Source: Raoultibacter massiliensis | Lineage (GTDB): Bacteria > Actinomycetota > Coriobacteriia > Coriobacteriales > Eggerthellaceae | DNA: 64,000 bases | Assembly: GCF_900199545.1 (NCBI RefSeq) | Contig: NZ_LT962671.1 | Location: 76,802-140,801, forward strand | Reading direction: 5' to 3' | In this document: positions 42,770-51,035 of the stretch, piece by piece | How the letters are laid out: every line of letters begins with the position of its first letter | Position numbering within the stretch: position 1 is the stretch's first letter | Made by a program: the position numbers and the translations under genes | The notes under the pieces: generated by a model | What the model was told of the DNA's origin: nothing | Database searches by the model: none | What the model saw: only the letters and a program-made list of their open reading frames with translations

Positions 42770-45738
42770 GCGTGATGACCTCGTTCACGCTGCGGTCCCT
42801 CAGGAAGAACCGCGTGCGCACCGTGGTCTCCGTCGTCGGCATCGCGTTGTCGTGCGCGCTGCTTGCCGCCGTTTTCACGAGCGTGGCGAGCCTGCAGGCG
42901 GGGCTGTACGAGCGGACGCTTGAGACCGAGGGCTCTTGGCAGGTGTACGCTCCGAGCATGTCGGCGGCAGCCCTCGAAAACCTCGAGCGGAGCGATAACG
43001 TTGCCGACATGGCGGTTTCCCGCGAGCTGGGTTCGGCGTATCTGACCGAGCAGGATAGCCTGACAATGGGCAAAATCGCGACGGTGCGAACGCTTCCGTG
43101 CACCGTCAAAGGCACCTTCTCCCCCGAAGGTTCGCCGCTGACGATGATTCCCGAGATCAGCGAGGGTCGTATGCCGGAGAATGCCGAGGAAATCATGCTG
43201 CCCGATTTCTGCAAGAATGCGGTTTTGGGCGAGGGGGCTTCCGACGCAGGCGTTTCCTCGAGCGGCCCCTTGGAGGTCGGGGGCACGCTTTCCCTCGACC
43301 TCGGAACGCGCGTCGTAGACGACGCGAACGGGGACGGGCGCCTGACGCTCAACAGCGTAACCCATAGCTATCTGTCCTCTGCAGAAGGAACGTATCCCCA
43401 TGATGAGGAAATCGTCGATGCGAGCATTCGCACCTACACGGTCGTCGGTTTCTACGAGCGCCAGTCGTCTTTTCTGGGGAATGATTTCACGGCCGCATCG
43501 TCATCGACCTCCATCGTTGCCGTTACAAGCGCGGACGCGGGGGAGGAAGGGGATGTCACGGGTGCGTATCTTACCGTGCGGGGGCTTTCGAACGCGCAGG
43601 CCGTTCAGGATCTCGTACTCGACGCCATCGGCGACGAGCATGTGTACCCGACGTATCACTACAATCTGTTCCGCTACCAGGGCATCGACGATGGCCGTCC
43701 CATAACGGGAACGCTCTGGATGATCGCCTACGTGCTCGCTACCGTGATCATCGTGGCATCGGTTTCGCTGATCTACAACTCGTTTGCAATTTCGGTCGCC
43801 GATCGCACCCGCCAGTTCGGCCTGCTGTCATCGATTGGCGCGTCGAAGAAGCAACTGCGAAGATCGGTGTTGTTCGAAGCGTTTTTCCTCGGTCTGATAG
43901 GCATTCCTTTGGGCGTGCTTGTCGGTTTGGCGGGCGTTGCGTTGGTGTTTTCGTTTAGCCAGGAGGCGTTTGCCGCGCTTTTGGGGACGGGTGGTGGAGT
44001 GCCCGTGCATATCGATCCGGTCGTGATCGCCATCGTCGTCCTGCTTTCCATCGTCGTTCTGCTTGCGAGCGCGTGGGTTCCCGCGCGGCGTGCCGGCCGC
44101 GTGTCGGCGGTGGACGCCATACGGCAGACTCAGGACGTGAAGCTGAGCAAGCGCGCTGCGCGCAAAGCTCTCGGGGTGGGAAGACGCGCTGCGCGAGGGG
44201 GCAAGGCGGCGGTGGGCCCGACGGGCCTTGCCGGCAAACTGTTCGGCGCCCCTGGTTTCATCGCACATCGAAGCCTTTCACGGTCGAGCGCGCGCGGCCG
44301 CACGGTTGTGGCGTCGCTTGCGGTGAGCGTTGCGTTGATCGTGGTGTCCGGAAGCGTTGCGGCGTATCTTTCGCCTATAGCGGACCGGGCTGAAATCCAG
44401 GATGGCGCAGGAAGCGGTGCCGACATCACCGTTTCGGGTTCGGCGCCGCAGATGGCCGAGATGAGCGCGTTTGCGTCGGATCTCGACGATTTCTGCGAGC
44501 GTGCCGAGATGATAGAGGGCGTGAAGTTCCTGAGCTCGTACAGGCAGGGGCAAGCCGATGCGGTTATCCCCGCAGAAATGATTTCAAGCGACGGGCGCAT
44601 CGTCGGCGATGATCTTGACGCGCAGAGGGGCTCGCCATGGTCGCCTGCAAGCTTTTCGGAAGAGGGGGACTATCTTGGAGATGTGACGATTTTCTACCTC
44701 GATGACGCTTCGTGGCTTGAGCTCGTGCGCGAACTCGGACTTGACGAGGGGCGTTTCACCGACGCCTCGAATCCGCGCGCCATCGCCCTCAATCGGTACC
44801 AAGGGATCCTGCAGGATGATTCGTATGCGGATATGAAGCCCTTTGCCGATACGGGAACGGTCGATTTCTACGTCATCGACCATACTGTTCAGGTGGATTC
44901 CGAATCATGGGTATTCGTCGGGCTGCTGAAGGATTCGGCGGGGGCGTTATCGGCGGGATACATCAATCAGTACAGCGAAGGCGAACCCGACATGATGGAG
45001 AAGCCCATCGAGGATGTGGCGGCCCGCTCTACGTTGGAGATCGGCGCTCTTGCAGATGAGGTGCCCGCTTCGATCAACACGGCTGCGGCCTCGATGCACT
45101 TTCCTGCCATCATGCTGCCGGCAAGCGTTGCGGGAAGCGCCGCCGGAGCGAAAAGCCCCGGCGGCGAAGCCGGTCTGTTCGATTTCTACTGGAGCAACCT
45201 TTCGTTTACGGCCGAAGATCACAGCGCCGCTGCCGTCGCGCTCGAGGAGCTCGCAGGAGATTCCGATTTGCTGGACTTCAGGGTGTACGATGTTGCAGAG
45301 GCATCGCAGCAAAGCCGGCTTATCGCTCAAGCGGTGCAGCTCTTCATCTTCTGCTTCTCGATCATCATGCTCCTCATTGCCGTGGCAAACGTGTTTAACA
45401 CGCTGACGAACAGCATTATTCTGAGAACGCGCGAGTTCGCCATGCTGAAATCTGCGGGCATGGGAGACCGTGCGTTCGCCCGTATGCTCGCATACGAATG
45501 CGCAAGCTATGCGGTGCGCGGTCTTGTGATCGGGCTGGTCGCCGCTACGGCGACAACGTTTTTTCTCTACCAGGCGGCGAGGCTGTCGTTTTCGGGGTTG
45601 GAGTTCGGCCTGCCGTGGCCGTACGTGGGCGCAGCGGTTGCCGTGGTGCTCGCGGTACTTGCGGTGAGCGTGGCTTTCGCGCTGCATAAAAGCCACGCGT
45701 CGAGCGTTGTGGACGCTTTGCGGGCGGATGCCGTGTAG
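42766..45738 (+). CDS. FtsX-like ABC transporter permease
   Basis: A 990-residue permease. One membrane segment is N-terminal (about 15-40), then a large extracytoplasmic domain (about 45-320), a block of three segments (about 325-440, FtsX domain 1 with FAISVADRTRQFGLLSSIGAS split at QFGL), one more segment near 515, a second large domain (about 540-860), and three final segments (FtsX domain 2 with ILRTREFAMLKSAGM). Duplicated FtsX domains are typical of large Actinobacteria and Firmicutes exporters (SalY/MacB-like). It pairs with the ATPase upstream and the sensor kinase senses through it, probably. The exported compound is not known. Confidence 0.9.
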   Translation: MSVMTSFTLRSLRKNRVRTVVSVVGIALSCALLAAVFTSVASLQAGLYERTLETEGSWQVYAPSMSAAALENLERSDNVADMAVSRELGSAYLTEQDSLTMGKIATVRTLPCTVKGTFSPEGSPLTMIPEISEGRMPENAEEIMLPDFCKNAVLGEGASDAGVSSSGPLEVGGTLSLDLGTRVVDDANGDGRLTLNSVTHSYLSSAEGTYPHDEEIVDASIRTYTVVGFYERQSSFLGNDFTAASSSTSIVAVTSADAGEEGDVTGAYLTVRGLSNAQAVQDLVLDAIGDEHVYPTYHYNLFRYQGIDDGRPITGTLWMIAYVLATVIIVASVSLIYNSFAISVADRTRQFGLLSSIGASKKQLRRSVLFEAFFLGLIGIPLGVLVGLAGVALVFSFSQEAFAALLGTGGGVPVHIDPVVIAIVVLLSIVVLLASAWVPARRAGRVSAVDAIRQTQDVKLSKRAARKALGVGRRAARGGKAAVGPTGLAGKLFGAPGFIAHRSLSRSSARGRTVVASLAVSVALIVVSGSVAAYLSPIADRAEIQDGAGSGADITVSGSAPQMAEMSAFASDLDDFCERAEMIEGVKFLSSYRQGQADAVIPAEMISSDGRIVGDDLDAQRGSPWSPASFSEEGDYLGDVTIFYLDDASWLELVRELGLDEGRFTDASNPRAIALNRYQGILQDDSYADMKPFADTGTVDFYVIDHTVQVDSESWVFVGLLKDSAGALSAGYINQYSEGEPDMMEKPIEDVAARSTLEIGALADEVPASINTAAASMHFPAIMLPASVAGSAAGAKSPGGEAGLFDFYWSNLSFTAEDHSAAAVALEELAGDSDLLDFRVYDVAEASQQSRLIAQAVQLFIFCFSIIMLLIAVANVFNTLTNSIILRTREFAMLKSAGMGDRAFARMLAYECASYAVRGLVIGLVAATATTFFLYQAARLSFSGLEFGLPWPYVGAAVAVVLAVLAVSVAFALHKSHASSVVDALRADAV

Positions 45739-45777
45739 CAGAGCCTTTCGGGTGGTTTCGATTTCCGTTTGTCCTCA

Positions 45778-45813
45778 GAAGCTGCGGGCGTTTCGCCGAA
45801 TGCCCGCAGCTTC
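45778..45813 (+). terminator. Terminator of the ABC operon
   Basis: A perfect 12-bp stem GAAGCTGCGGGC with GCCCGCAGCTTC and a 12-nt loop, 40 bp past the permease stop. No clear T-run follows, but the stem is strong. Confidence 0.6.
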
Positions 45814-45873
45814 GCTTCGGCCATGCGCTACCCTGTAAACTGTTGATGAAACCGACAAGCGAGGATGGCGCTG

Positions 45874-47199
45874 ATGGCCGACGTGATTCCTTTTTCCTGC
45901 ATTCGTCCGCGCGAGGATAGGGCAAGCGACGTTGCGTCGCTTCCCTACGACGTGTTCAGCTTAGACGAGGCCAAAGACGAGATCGCGCGGCATCCGCGCT
46001 CGTTTCTGCGCATAGACATGGCGGAAGCCACATTTGCCGATTCGGTCGAGAAGCACGACGAGCGCATCTATGCGCGGGCGCGCACGTTGCTTGACGAGGC
46101 CATCGCCGATGGAACGTATGTTGTCGACGGCGAACCCCACTATTATCTGTACCGCCTTCAGGCGGTCGATGGCAGGTCGCAGACCGGCGTGGTTGGCTGC
46201 TCGTCGATAGACGACTACCTGAACGACGTCATCAAGAAGCACGAGAAAACGCGTGCTGACAAAGAGGTCGACCGCATTCGGCACGTCGATACGTGCGGCG
46301 CGCAAACCGGCCCCATCTTCCTTGCGTTTCGCTCGGATGGAACGATCGAGCGCGTGATCGAGAAAACGGCTTCGGCCGAACCTCTCTACGATTTCGAGGC
46401 CGATGACGGCGTGCGCCATACGGTGTGGCGCGTGGACGACCCCGCCGATGCCGACGCCATACGGGCGGCCTTCGAAGCGACGCCCGCCCTCTCCATCGCC
46501 GACGGACATCATCGCGCCGCCTCCGCTGTGAAGGCGGGGCTGCTGCGCCGCGAGCGGGCTGCTGCGGCAAGCGGGGGCCGTGGCGAAAGCTCGGCCGCCA
46601 ATGGATCCGATCGCAACGATGGGGGCAAGCAGGGTTTCGCGGATGCCGTGCCCTGCGGCGATTCGCTCGAATCCGACCATTTTCTCTCGGTTGTTTTCCC
46701 GAGCGATCAGCTGACGATTCTCGATTACAACCGAGCGGTCGCCGATTTGAACGGTCTGTCGTCTGGGGAGTTCCTCGATCGCATTCGCGAGCGATTCGAG
46801 GTGGGTGAGGCGGCTCCGATGCCATGCAAGCCCGATTGCAAGGGCTCGTTCGGCATGTATCTTGACGGTGTTTGGTATTCCCTCGAGATCAAAGACGCCT
46901 ATCGATCGAGCGATCCCGTGGCGGGTCTCGATGTTGCGCTTTTGCAGGACAACCTGCTCGGCCCCGTGCTCGGCATCGAAGATCCTCGCACTGACAAGCG
47001 CATTGATTTCATCGGCGGCATCCGCGGGCTCGAAGAGCTGAAGCGGCGCGTCGACGGGGGTATGGCGGTGGCGTTTGCCTTGTATCCTACGTCGATAGAG
47101 GAGCTTTTTGCGGTTGCCGATGCGGGATTGCTGATGCCGCCGAAATCGACGTGGTTCGAACCGAAGCTTCGAAGCGGGCTGTTCATCCATCGGATTTAG
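45874..47199 (+). CDS. DUF1015-family protein
   Basis: A 441-residue soluble protein (the frame has an earlier ATG at 45865, but GAGG is correctly placed for ATG 45874). The DUF1015 signatures are visible: VIPFSCIRPRED with SLPYDVFS at the start, SFLRID, KHEKTRADKEVDRIRH, and SIADGHHRAASA. A low-complexity insert AAASGGRGESSAANGSD sits at about residues 230-250. The family is widespread in anaerobes, often with serine or amino-acid metabolism genes, but no activity is fixed. It is monocistronic. Confidence 0.83.
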   Translation: MADVIPFSCIRPREDRASDVASLPYDVFSLDEAKDEIARHPRSFLRIDMAEATFADSVEKHDERIYARARTLLDEAIADGTYVVDGEPHYYLYRLQAVDGRSQTGVVGCSSIDDYLNDVIKKHEKTRADKEVDRIRHVDTCGAQTGPIFLAFRSDGTIERVIEKTASAEPLYDFEADDGVRHTVWRVDDPADADAIRAAFEATPALSIADGHHRAASAVKAGLLRRERAAAASGGRGESSAANGSDRNDGGKQGFADAVPCGDSLESDHFLSVVFPSDQLTILDYNRAVADLNGLSSGEFLDRIRERFEVGEAAPMPCKPDCKGSFGMYLDGVWYSLEIKDAYRSSDPVAGLDVALLQDNLLGPVLGIEDPRTDKRIDFIGGIRGLEELKRRVDGGMAVAFALYPTSIEELFAVADAGLLMPPKSTWFEPKLRSGLFIHRI

Positions 47200-47320
47200 T
47201 CGCGTGTGGAAGCGCCTCCCGCACCGTGCTCTATCGTTGTTCGAAAGACGCGCTTCCCGCTGAACGGGCGTTTGTTGGACCTTGGACAATCTTGCTGTCG
47301 GCGTTTCCCGAACGGCATCT

Positions 47321-49141
47321 CTAGGCGAGAGGCATCTGCTGATAGAGGCCGCTTTCGGTAAACCCGAGGGCGCGGTAGTACTCGCGCGTTCCCACCGAGC
47401 TGATGACGTTGATTTTGGCGTAGCCTTTGTTCTTTGCGATGTCGCAGGCGATTTTGATAAGCTGCTTTCCCAATCCGAGGTGCTGCGCGCCGTCGCCTGT
47501 TCTATGGAGACCGGCGACCTTTCCGTACACGTGAACCTCGCGGATCATCGCTTCGCCCGGTCCGACGGGCAGGTCGGGGGTGCTGGATACGTAGTCGTTG
47601 TGCGGCATTGAGAGTCGGAGGAATCCCGCGATCTTTCCATCGGGCGTTACCCACTGGAGGAACCGCTCGCTCGAAACGGTGGTTTCAAAAGGGATTATGT
47701 CGAGGGAGAGTTCGCCGATATCCGTATCGGCGGTGCTGATCTCGCGATAGCGGATTTCTTCGATCGGCGTATTTGTTGCGGCGGCTTTCCTTTCGACCAT
47801 TTGGCGCAGGTTGATCTTTTTGTTTCCCGCCACGATGTCGTGAGAGGAGATGTCTCGGATCATGCGCGAGATGCGAACGTAGGGCGGCGTGATCGAAGCG
47901 TCGGTAACGAGCACGTCGAGCAGCTCGTCTTCGGTATAGGGGCGCCATCTGCCGTTTTCGAACAGCTCGCAAAGCCCCGTGCCGTGCACGAGTGCGCAGG
48001 GATACAGCTTCACCTCGTCGGGAAGGTAGGCGCTTTCGGTGACGAGGCGGCGGTAGTCGCGCTTGTCGGCCTCGACGTTTGATCCGTAGAGATTCGCCAT
48101 GAAGTGCACATGGATCTTGAAGCCGAAGATGCGCAGCAGCTCGAAGGCCTTGCGGATCGCATCGGTGCCGATGCCACGGTTGTTCATGCGAAGGATGGTC
48201 GGATCGAGGCTCTGAATGCCCATCTGCACCTTGGTGCATCCAAGCTGTCGGATCAGCCTCAGGTTTTCGCAGGTGATGGCATCGGGTCGCGTTTCGATGA
48301 CCAGGCCGACCACCCGATGCCGCGCATCCTCGTTGGCGGTTTGCTGCTCTGCCAGCTCGGCCAGGTCGGCTGTTTGGATGGCGGATGCAGTTTTCCATCC
48401 GTCGTTCTCTTCGTAGAGGCTCGTCATTGCGCGGTTGTAGGTGAGATCGCCTGATTCGACTGCACTTTGTGCATCTCGCACGAATTCTTCAAGATCCTCT
48501 CGGCAATTGCTCAACCCTGCATCCTCGTAGAACCTCTGCCTCTCTTTTGCTTTCCCCTCTGCCCTCTCGGCCTCGTTGAGCGCTCGGAACAGTTCTTTGA
48601 CGAACCATATCTGATAGCTTTCAGGGTAGTCCGTCCAGGTGCCGCCGAGCACGATCAGCTCGATCTTGTCGGTGACGTGCCCCATGTGTGTGAGGGTGCG
48701 CAGACGCGATGTCACCTGAAGGTACGGATCGAAGTAGTTGCGCTCGGCCCGCTGGCACGCCGGCTCGTCTGCGAGATAGCTTTTGGGCATGCGCAGATCG
48801 TTGGGGCAGTAAAGGCAGTTGCTCGAGCACTTCCAGGGTTTTGTGATAACGGTGATGGTCGCTACGCCCGAGGCCGTGCGTCGAGGTTTGACTTGCAGCG
48901 TTTGGATGAGCTTTTTCTCGAGGGCCGAATCGACGTTCCAGCTTTCCCATAGCCCAGGATCCGATTCCTTGGTTTTGAGATAGTAGGGCAAAAGTTTCTT
49001 TTTCGCGTAGTGGGGCATTTTGCCAGTGCGGCCTTGGTTGTGTCTGCGGACAAGGTTTTCCACGAAACCCTTGTCGACGCCGCCACGGCTTCTCAATTCG
49101 TCGAGTATTTCCAGTAAGATGTCATCCATGCTATAAGGCAT
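47321..49141 (-). CDS. elp3: Elp3-type tRNA uridine-34 carboxymethyl-forming radical SAM/GNAT enzyme
   Basis: A 606-residue protein. The radical SAM cluster is C105-xxx-C109-xx-C112 in KCSSNCLYCPND, with the Elp3-specific LRMPKSY after it. SADTD... and the MGIQSLD motif are further in the barrel, and the GNAT acetyl-CoA domain (about 470-606) has HLGLGKQLI and YYRALGF. Elp3 transfers an acetyl-derived group to the wobble uridine (cm5U34). Bacterial homologues exist but are uncommon. M5 at 49129 is an alternative start, since the promoter box is so near. It is divergent from a Trm9-like methyltransferase, with only 14 bp between them. Confidence 0.9.
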   Translation of the reverse strand: MPYSMDDILLEILDELRSRGGVDKGFVENLVRRHNQGRTGKMPHYAKKKLLPYYLKTKESDPGLWESWNVDSALEKKLIQTLQVKPRRTASGVATITVITKPWKCSSNCLYCPNDLRMPKSYLADEPACQRAERNYFDPYLQVTSRLRTLTHMGHVTDKIELIVLGGTWTDYPESYQIWFVKELFRALNEAERAEGKAKERQRFYEDAGLSNCREDLEEFVRDAQSAVESGDLTYNRAMTSLYEENDGWKTASAIQTADLAELAEQQTANEDARHRVVGLVIETRPDAITCENLRLIRQLGCTKVQMGIQSLDPTILRMNNRGIGTDAIRKAFELLRIFGFKIHVHFMANLYGSNVEADKRDYRRLVTESAYLPDEVKLYPCALVHGTGLCELFENGRWRPYTEDELLDVLVTDASITPPYVRISRMIRDISSHDIVAGNKKINLRQMVERKAAATNTPIEEIRYREISTADTDIGELSLDIIPFETTVSSERFLQWVTPDGKIAGFLRLSMPHNDYVSSTPDLPVGPGEAMIREVHVYGKVAGLHRTGDGAQHLGLGKQLIKIACDIAKNKGYAKINVISSVGTREYYRALGFTESGLYQQMPLA

Positions 49142-49143
49142 TC

Positions 49144-49150
49144 TATAATA
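49144..49150. promoter_or_regulatory. Symmetric bidirectional -10 element
   Basis: TATAATA reads TATAAT on the plus strand and TATTAT on the minus strand. The plus-strand box ends 6-7 bases before GTG 49156 and the minus-strand box is just upstream of the elp3 start region, so both genes may be transcribed from one symmetric site, with leaderless or nearly leaderless messages. Confidence 0.6.
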
Positions 49151-49155
49151 CCGAT

Positions 49156-50145
49156 GTGACTTTATCGCAATCGATCCGATCGGCGAGGCCTTTGAATACC
49201 GAAACTGCTGAAATGCTCTGCGCTATCACGAGCGACTTCTACGCGAAGCACTGCGATTCGTTTTCCGAGACGCGGCAGGCGCCGTGGAATGGCTGGAAGC
49301 GCTGCCTCGGTTTGGCGGAAAGCCTAGCGACGGAAGCCGGTCGGGGCAGTGGGGCGCCTCGCGGCTGCAAGGGGGAGGATGCCAAGGTTGTCGGAGCGGG
49401 CAGGACATGCGCGATGGACGGCCCAAAGCTTGCTGGGGCAGCGGATGGCGCAAGGGTTTCGTCCGGAAACGCCGAGCTGCGTGTGTTCGACCTTGCGTGC
49501 GGCAACATGAGGTTCGAATCGTATCTTGCTTCGGCTTTGCCTGGGATTAGCTTTTCGTTCTACACGGTGGACAACTGCAAAGGCCTTCTTCCCGAAGGCG
49601 TGGCAGACGGAGCGGTTGCGGGCGGCCAAAGCGCTCGCGCGATTGCGGGGCGTTTGGGCTCCCACGCGTCCGTCGAGCATCAGAACCTCGATGTGGCGGG
49701 CTGCCTGGTTGGCGGCGAGGATCTGGGCGATCGATTGCATGTGCCGATATGCGATCTTTCCGTCTCGTTCGGATTCATGCATCATATTCCGCTTCTCGAA
49801 AACAGGAAAAGGGTTTTGTCCGCTCTCATCGAGCGAACGCGTTCGGGCGGCTTTGTCGTAGTGTCGTTTTGGCAGTTCATGAACAACGAGGCCATGGCTG
49901 CAAAAGCGCGGGAGGTGCACGCGGTTGCCTTGGAGGAGCTTGGAATGCCCGAACTTGATGCGGGGGATTTTCTGCTGGGTTGGAAAAACATGCCCGGCGC
50001 CTACCGCTATTGCCATAGTTTTTCGAGGGCCGAGATCGACGGGCTGATTGCCGGCGTTGCGGACAAGATCGAGGTGGCCGCGCGTTTCTCGGCGGATGGC
50101 CGGACCGACGATCTCAACGCCTACGTGGTTTTGAGGGTTCGCTAG
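49156..50145 (+). CDS. Trm9/ALKBH8-like SAM methyltransferase
   Basis: A 329-residue class I methyltransferase starting at GTG 49156. Residues about 27-47, FYAKHCDSFSETRQAPW, match the eukaryotic Trm9 opening (vYneiApHFSqTRyKPW). Motif I is FDLACGNMRFE (111-121). The SFGFMHHIPLLENRKRVL block matches the Trm9 'vHHwsT.eRR' segment, and YRYCHSFSRAEIDGL matches its YRYYHLYREGEL. In eukaryotes Trm9 methylates the cm5U34 made by Elp3, giving mcm5U34, and here it is divergent from elp3 on one promoter. A 50-residue insert (about 57-108) is unusual. A generic methyltransferase remains possible. Confidence 0.72.
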   Translation: MTLSQSIRSARPLNTETAEMLCAITSDFYAKHCDSFSETRQAPWNGWKRCLGLAESLATEAGRGSGAPRGCKGEDAKVVGAGRTCAMDGPKLAGAADGARVSSGNAELRVFDLACGNMRFESYLASALPGISFSFYTVDNCKGLLPEGVADGAVAGGQSARAIAGRLGSHASVEHQNLDVAGCLVGGEDLGDRLHVPICDLSVSFGFMHHIPLLENRKRVLSALIERTRSGGFVVVSFWQFMNNEAMAAKAREVHAVALEELGMPELDAGDFLLGWKNMPGAYRYCHSFSRAEIDGLIAGVADKIEVAARFSADGRTDDLNAYVVLRVR

Positions 50146-50299
50146 CCGTGATTGGGGCTGCGTTGCAGGGCATCCGGCGGCAGCCGTAGCGCGCTGGTCT
50201 CGTTTCGGATATGCGGTTCAGGTTCGCGAATTCGAACGTTCGGCAAGAATCGCGGGAGGCGAAATCATGGGAGACCAAGGGTCTTCGTCAGTTCCCTGC

Positions 50300-50336
50300 G
50301 CCCGTTTGCTCGGCGTGAGTTGACAAACGGGCTTTC
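50300..50336 (+). terminator. Possible weak terminator
   Basis: A 9-bp stem GCCCGTTTG (50300-50308) with CAAACGGGC (50324-50332) and a 15-nt loop, then TTTCG. The loop contains a TTGACA that could instead be a -35 for the thrH gene downstream. Confidence 0.4.
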
Positions 50337-50377
50337 GACTGGAAAAATCGCTGAAACGGCAAAAGGAAGGAATCGCG

Positions 50378-50980
50378 ATGTATGTAGTCTGCCTCGATCT
50401 TGAAGGCGTGCTTGTTCCCGAGATATGGATCGCGTTCGCCGAGGCGAGCGGAATTCCCGAGCTCAAACGCACGACGCGCGACGAGCCCGATTACGGCAAG
50501 CTCATGGAATACCGCCTTGGGATTCTTCGCGAACACGGTCTCGGCCTTAAAGAGATCCAGGAGACCATCGCGACGATCGACCCGATTCCCGGTGCGAAGG
50601 AATTCCTCGACGAGCTTCGCGCTTACACGCAGGTGATCATCATCAGCGATACGTTCGAGCAGTTCGCGAAGCCTCTGATGGAGAAACTTGGCTGGCCGAC
50701 GATCTTCTGCAACACGCTCGAGGTTGCTCCCGACGGCGAAATCACGGGATTCGCGATGCGCTGCCCCCAATCGAAGCTGACGACGGTTCGCGCGCTGCAG
50801 TCATGCGGATTCACCACCGTTGCGGCGGGCGATAGCTTCAACGACCTTGCAATGATCAAGGCGAGCAAAGCGGGATTCCTGTTCAAGAGCCCTGACTCTA
50901 TCAAGGCAGAAAACCCCGATTTGCCTGCATTCGAGGAATACGGCGAGCTCATGGAGGCCATCAAGCGCGCTATGGACTGA
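50378..50980 (+). CDS. thrH: ThrH-type phosphoserine phosphatase / homoserine phosphotransferase
   Basis: A 200-residue HAD phosphatase. Its start CLDLEGVLVPEIWIAFAE is almost identical to Pseudomonas ThrH, in which the aspartate nucleophile lies in DLEGVL rather than DxDGT. TTRDEPDY, IIISDTFEQF and AAGDSFNDL are the other HAD motifs. ThrH dephosphorylates phosphoserine and can pass the phosphate to homoserine, linking serine and threonine synthesis. A good AAGGAAGG site precedes the start. It is monocistronic. Confidence 0.9.
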   Translation: MYVVCLDLEGVLVPEIWIAFAEASGIPELKRTTRDEPDYGKLMEYRLGILREHGLGLKEIQETIATIDPIPGAKEFLDELRAYTQVIIISDTFEQFAKPLMEKLGWPTIFCNTLEVAPDGEITGFAMRCPQSKLTTVRALQSCGFTTVAAGDSFNDLAMIKASKAGFLFKSPDSIKAENPDLPAFEEYGELMEAIKRAMD

Positions 50981-51035
50981 TCGCTTGCGGCGAAACCCCT
51001 GAAGGAAGATGCGAATGCGGCACCGTTTGGTGCCG

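Noticed and set aside
50320..50325. TTGACA as a -35 for thrH
   Set aside because: No acceptable -10 lies 16-18 bases downstream, and the bases also form part of a hairpin; left as a note in the terminator entry.
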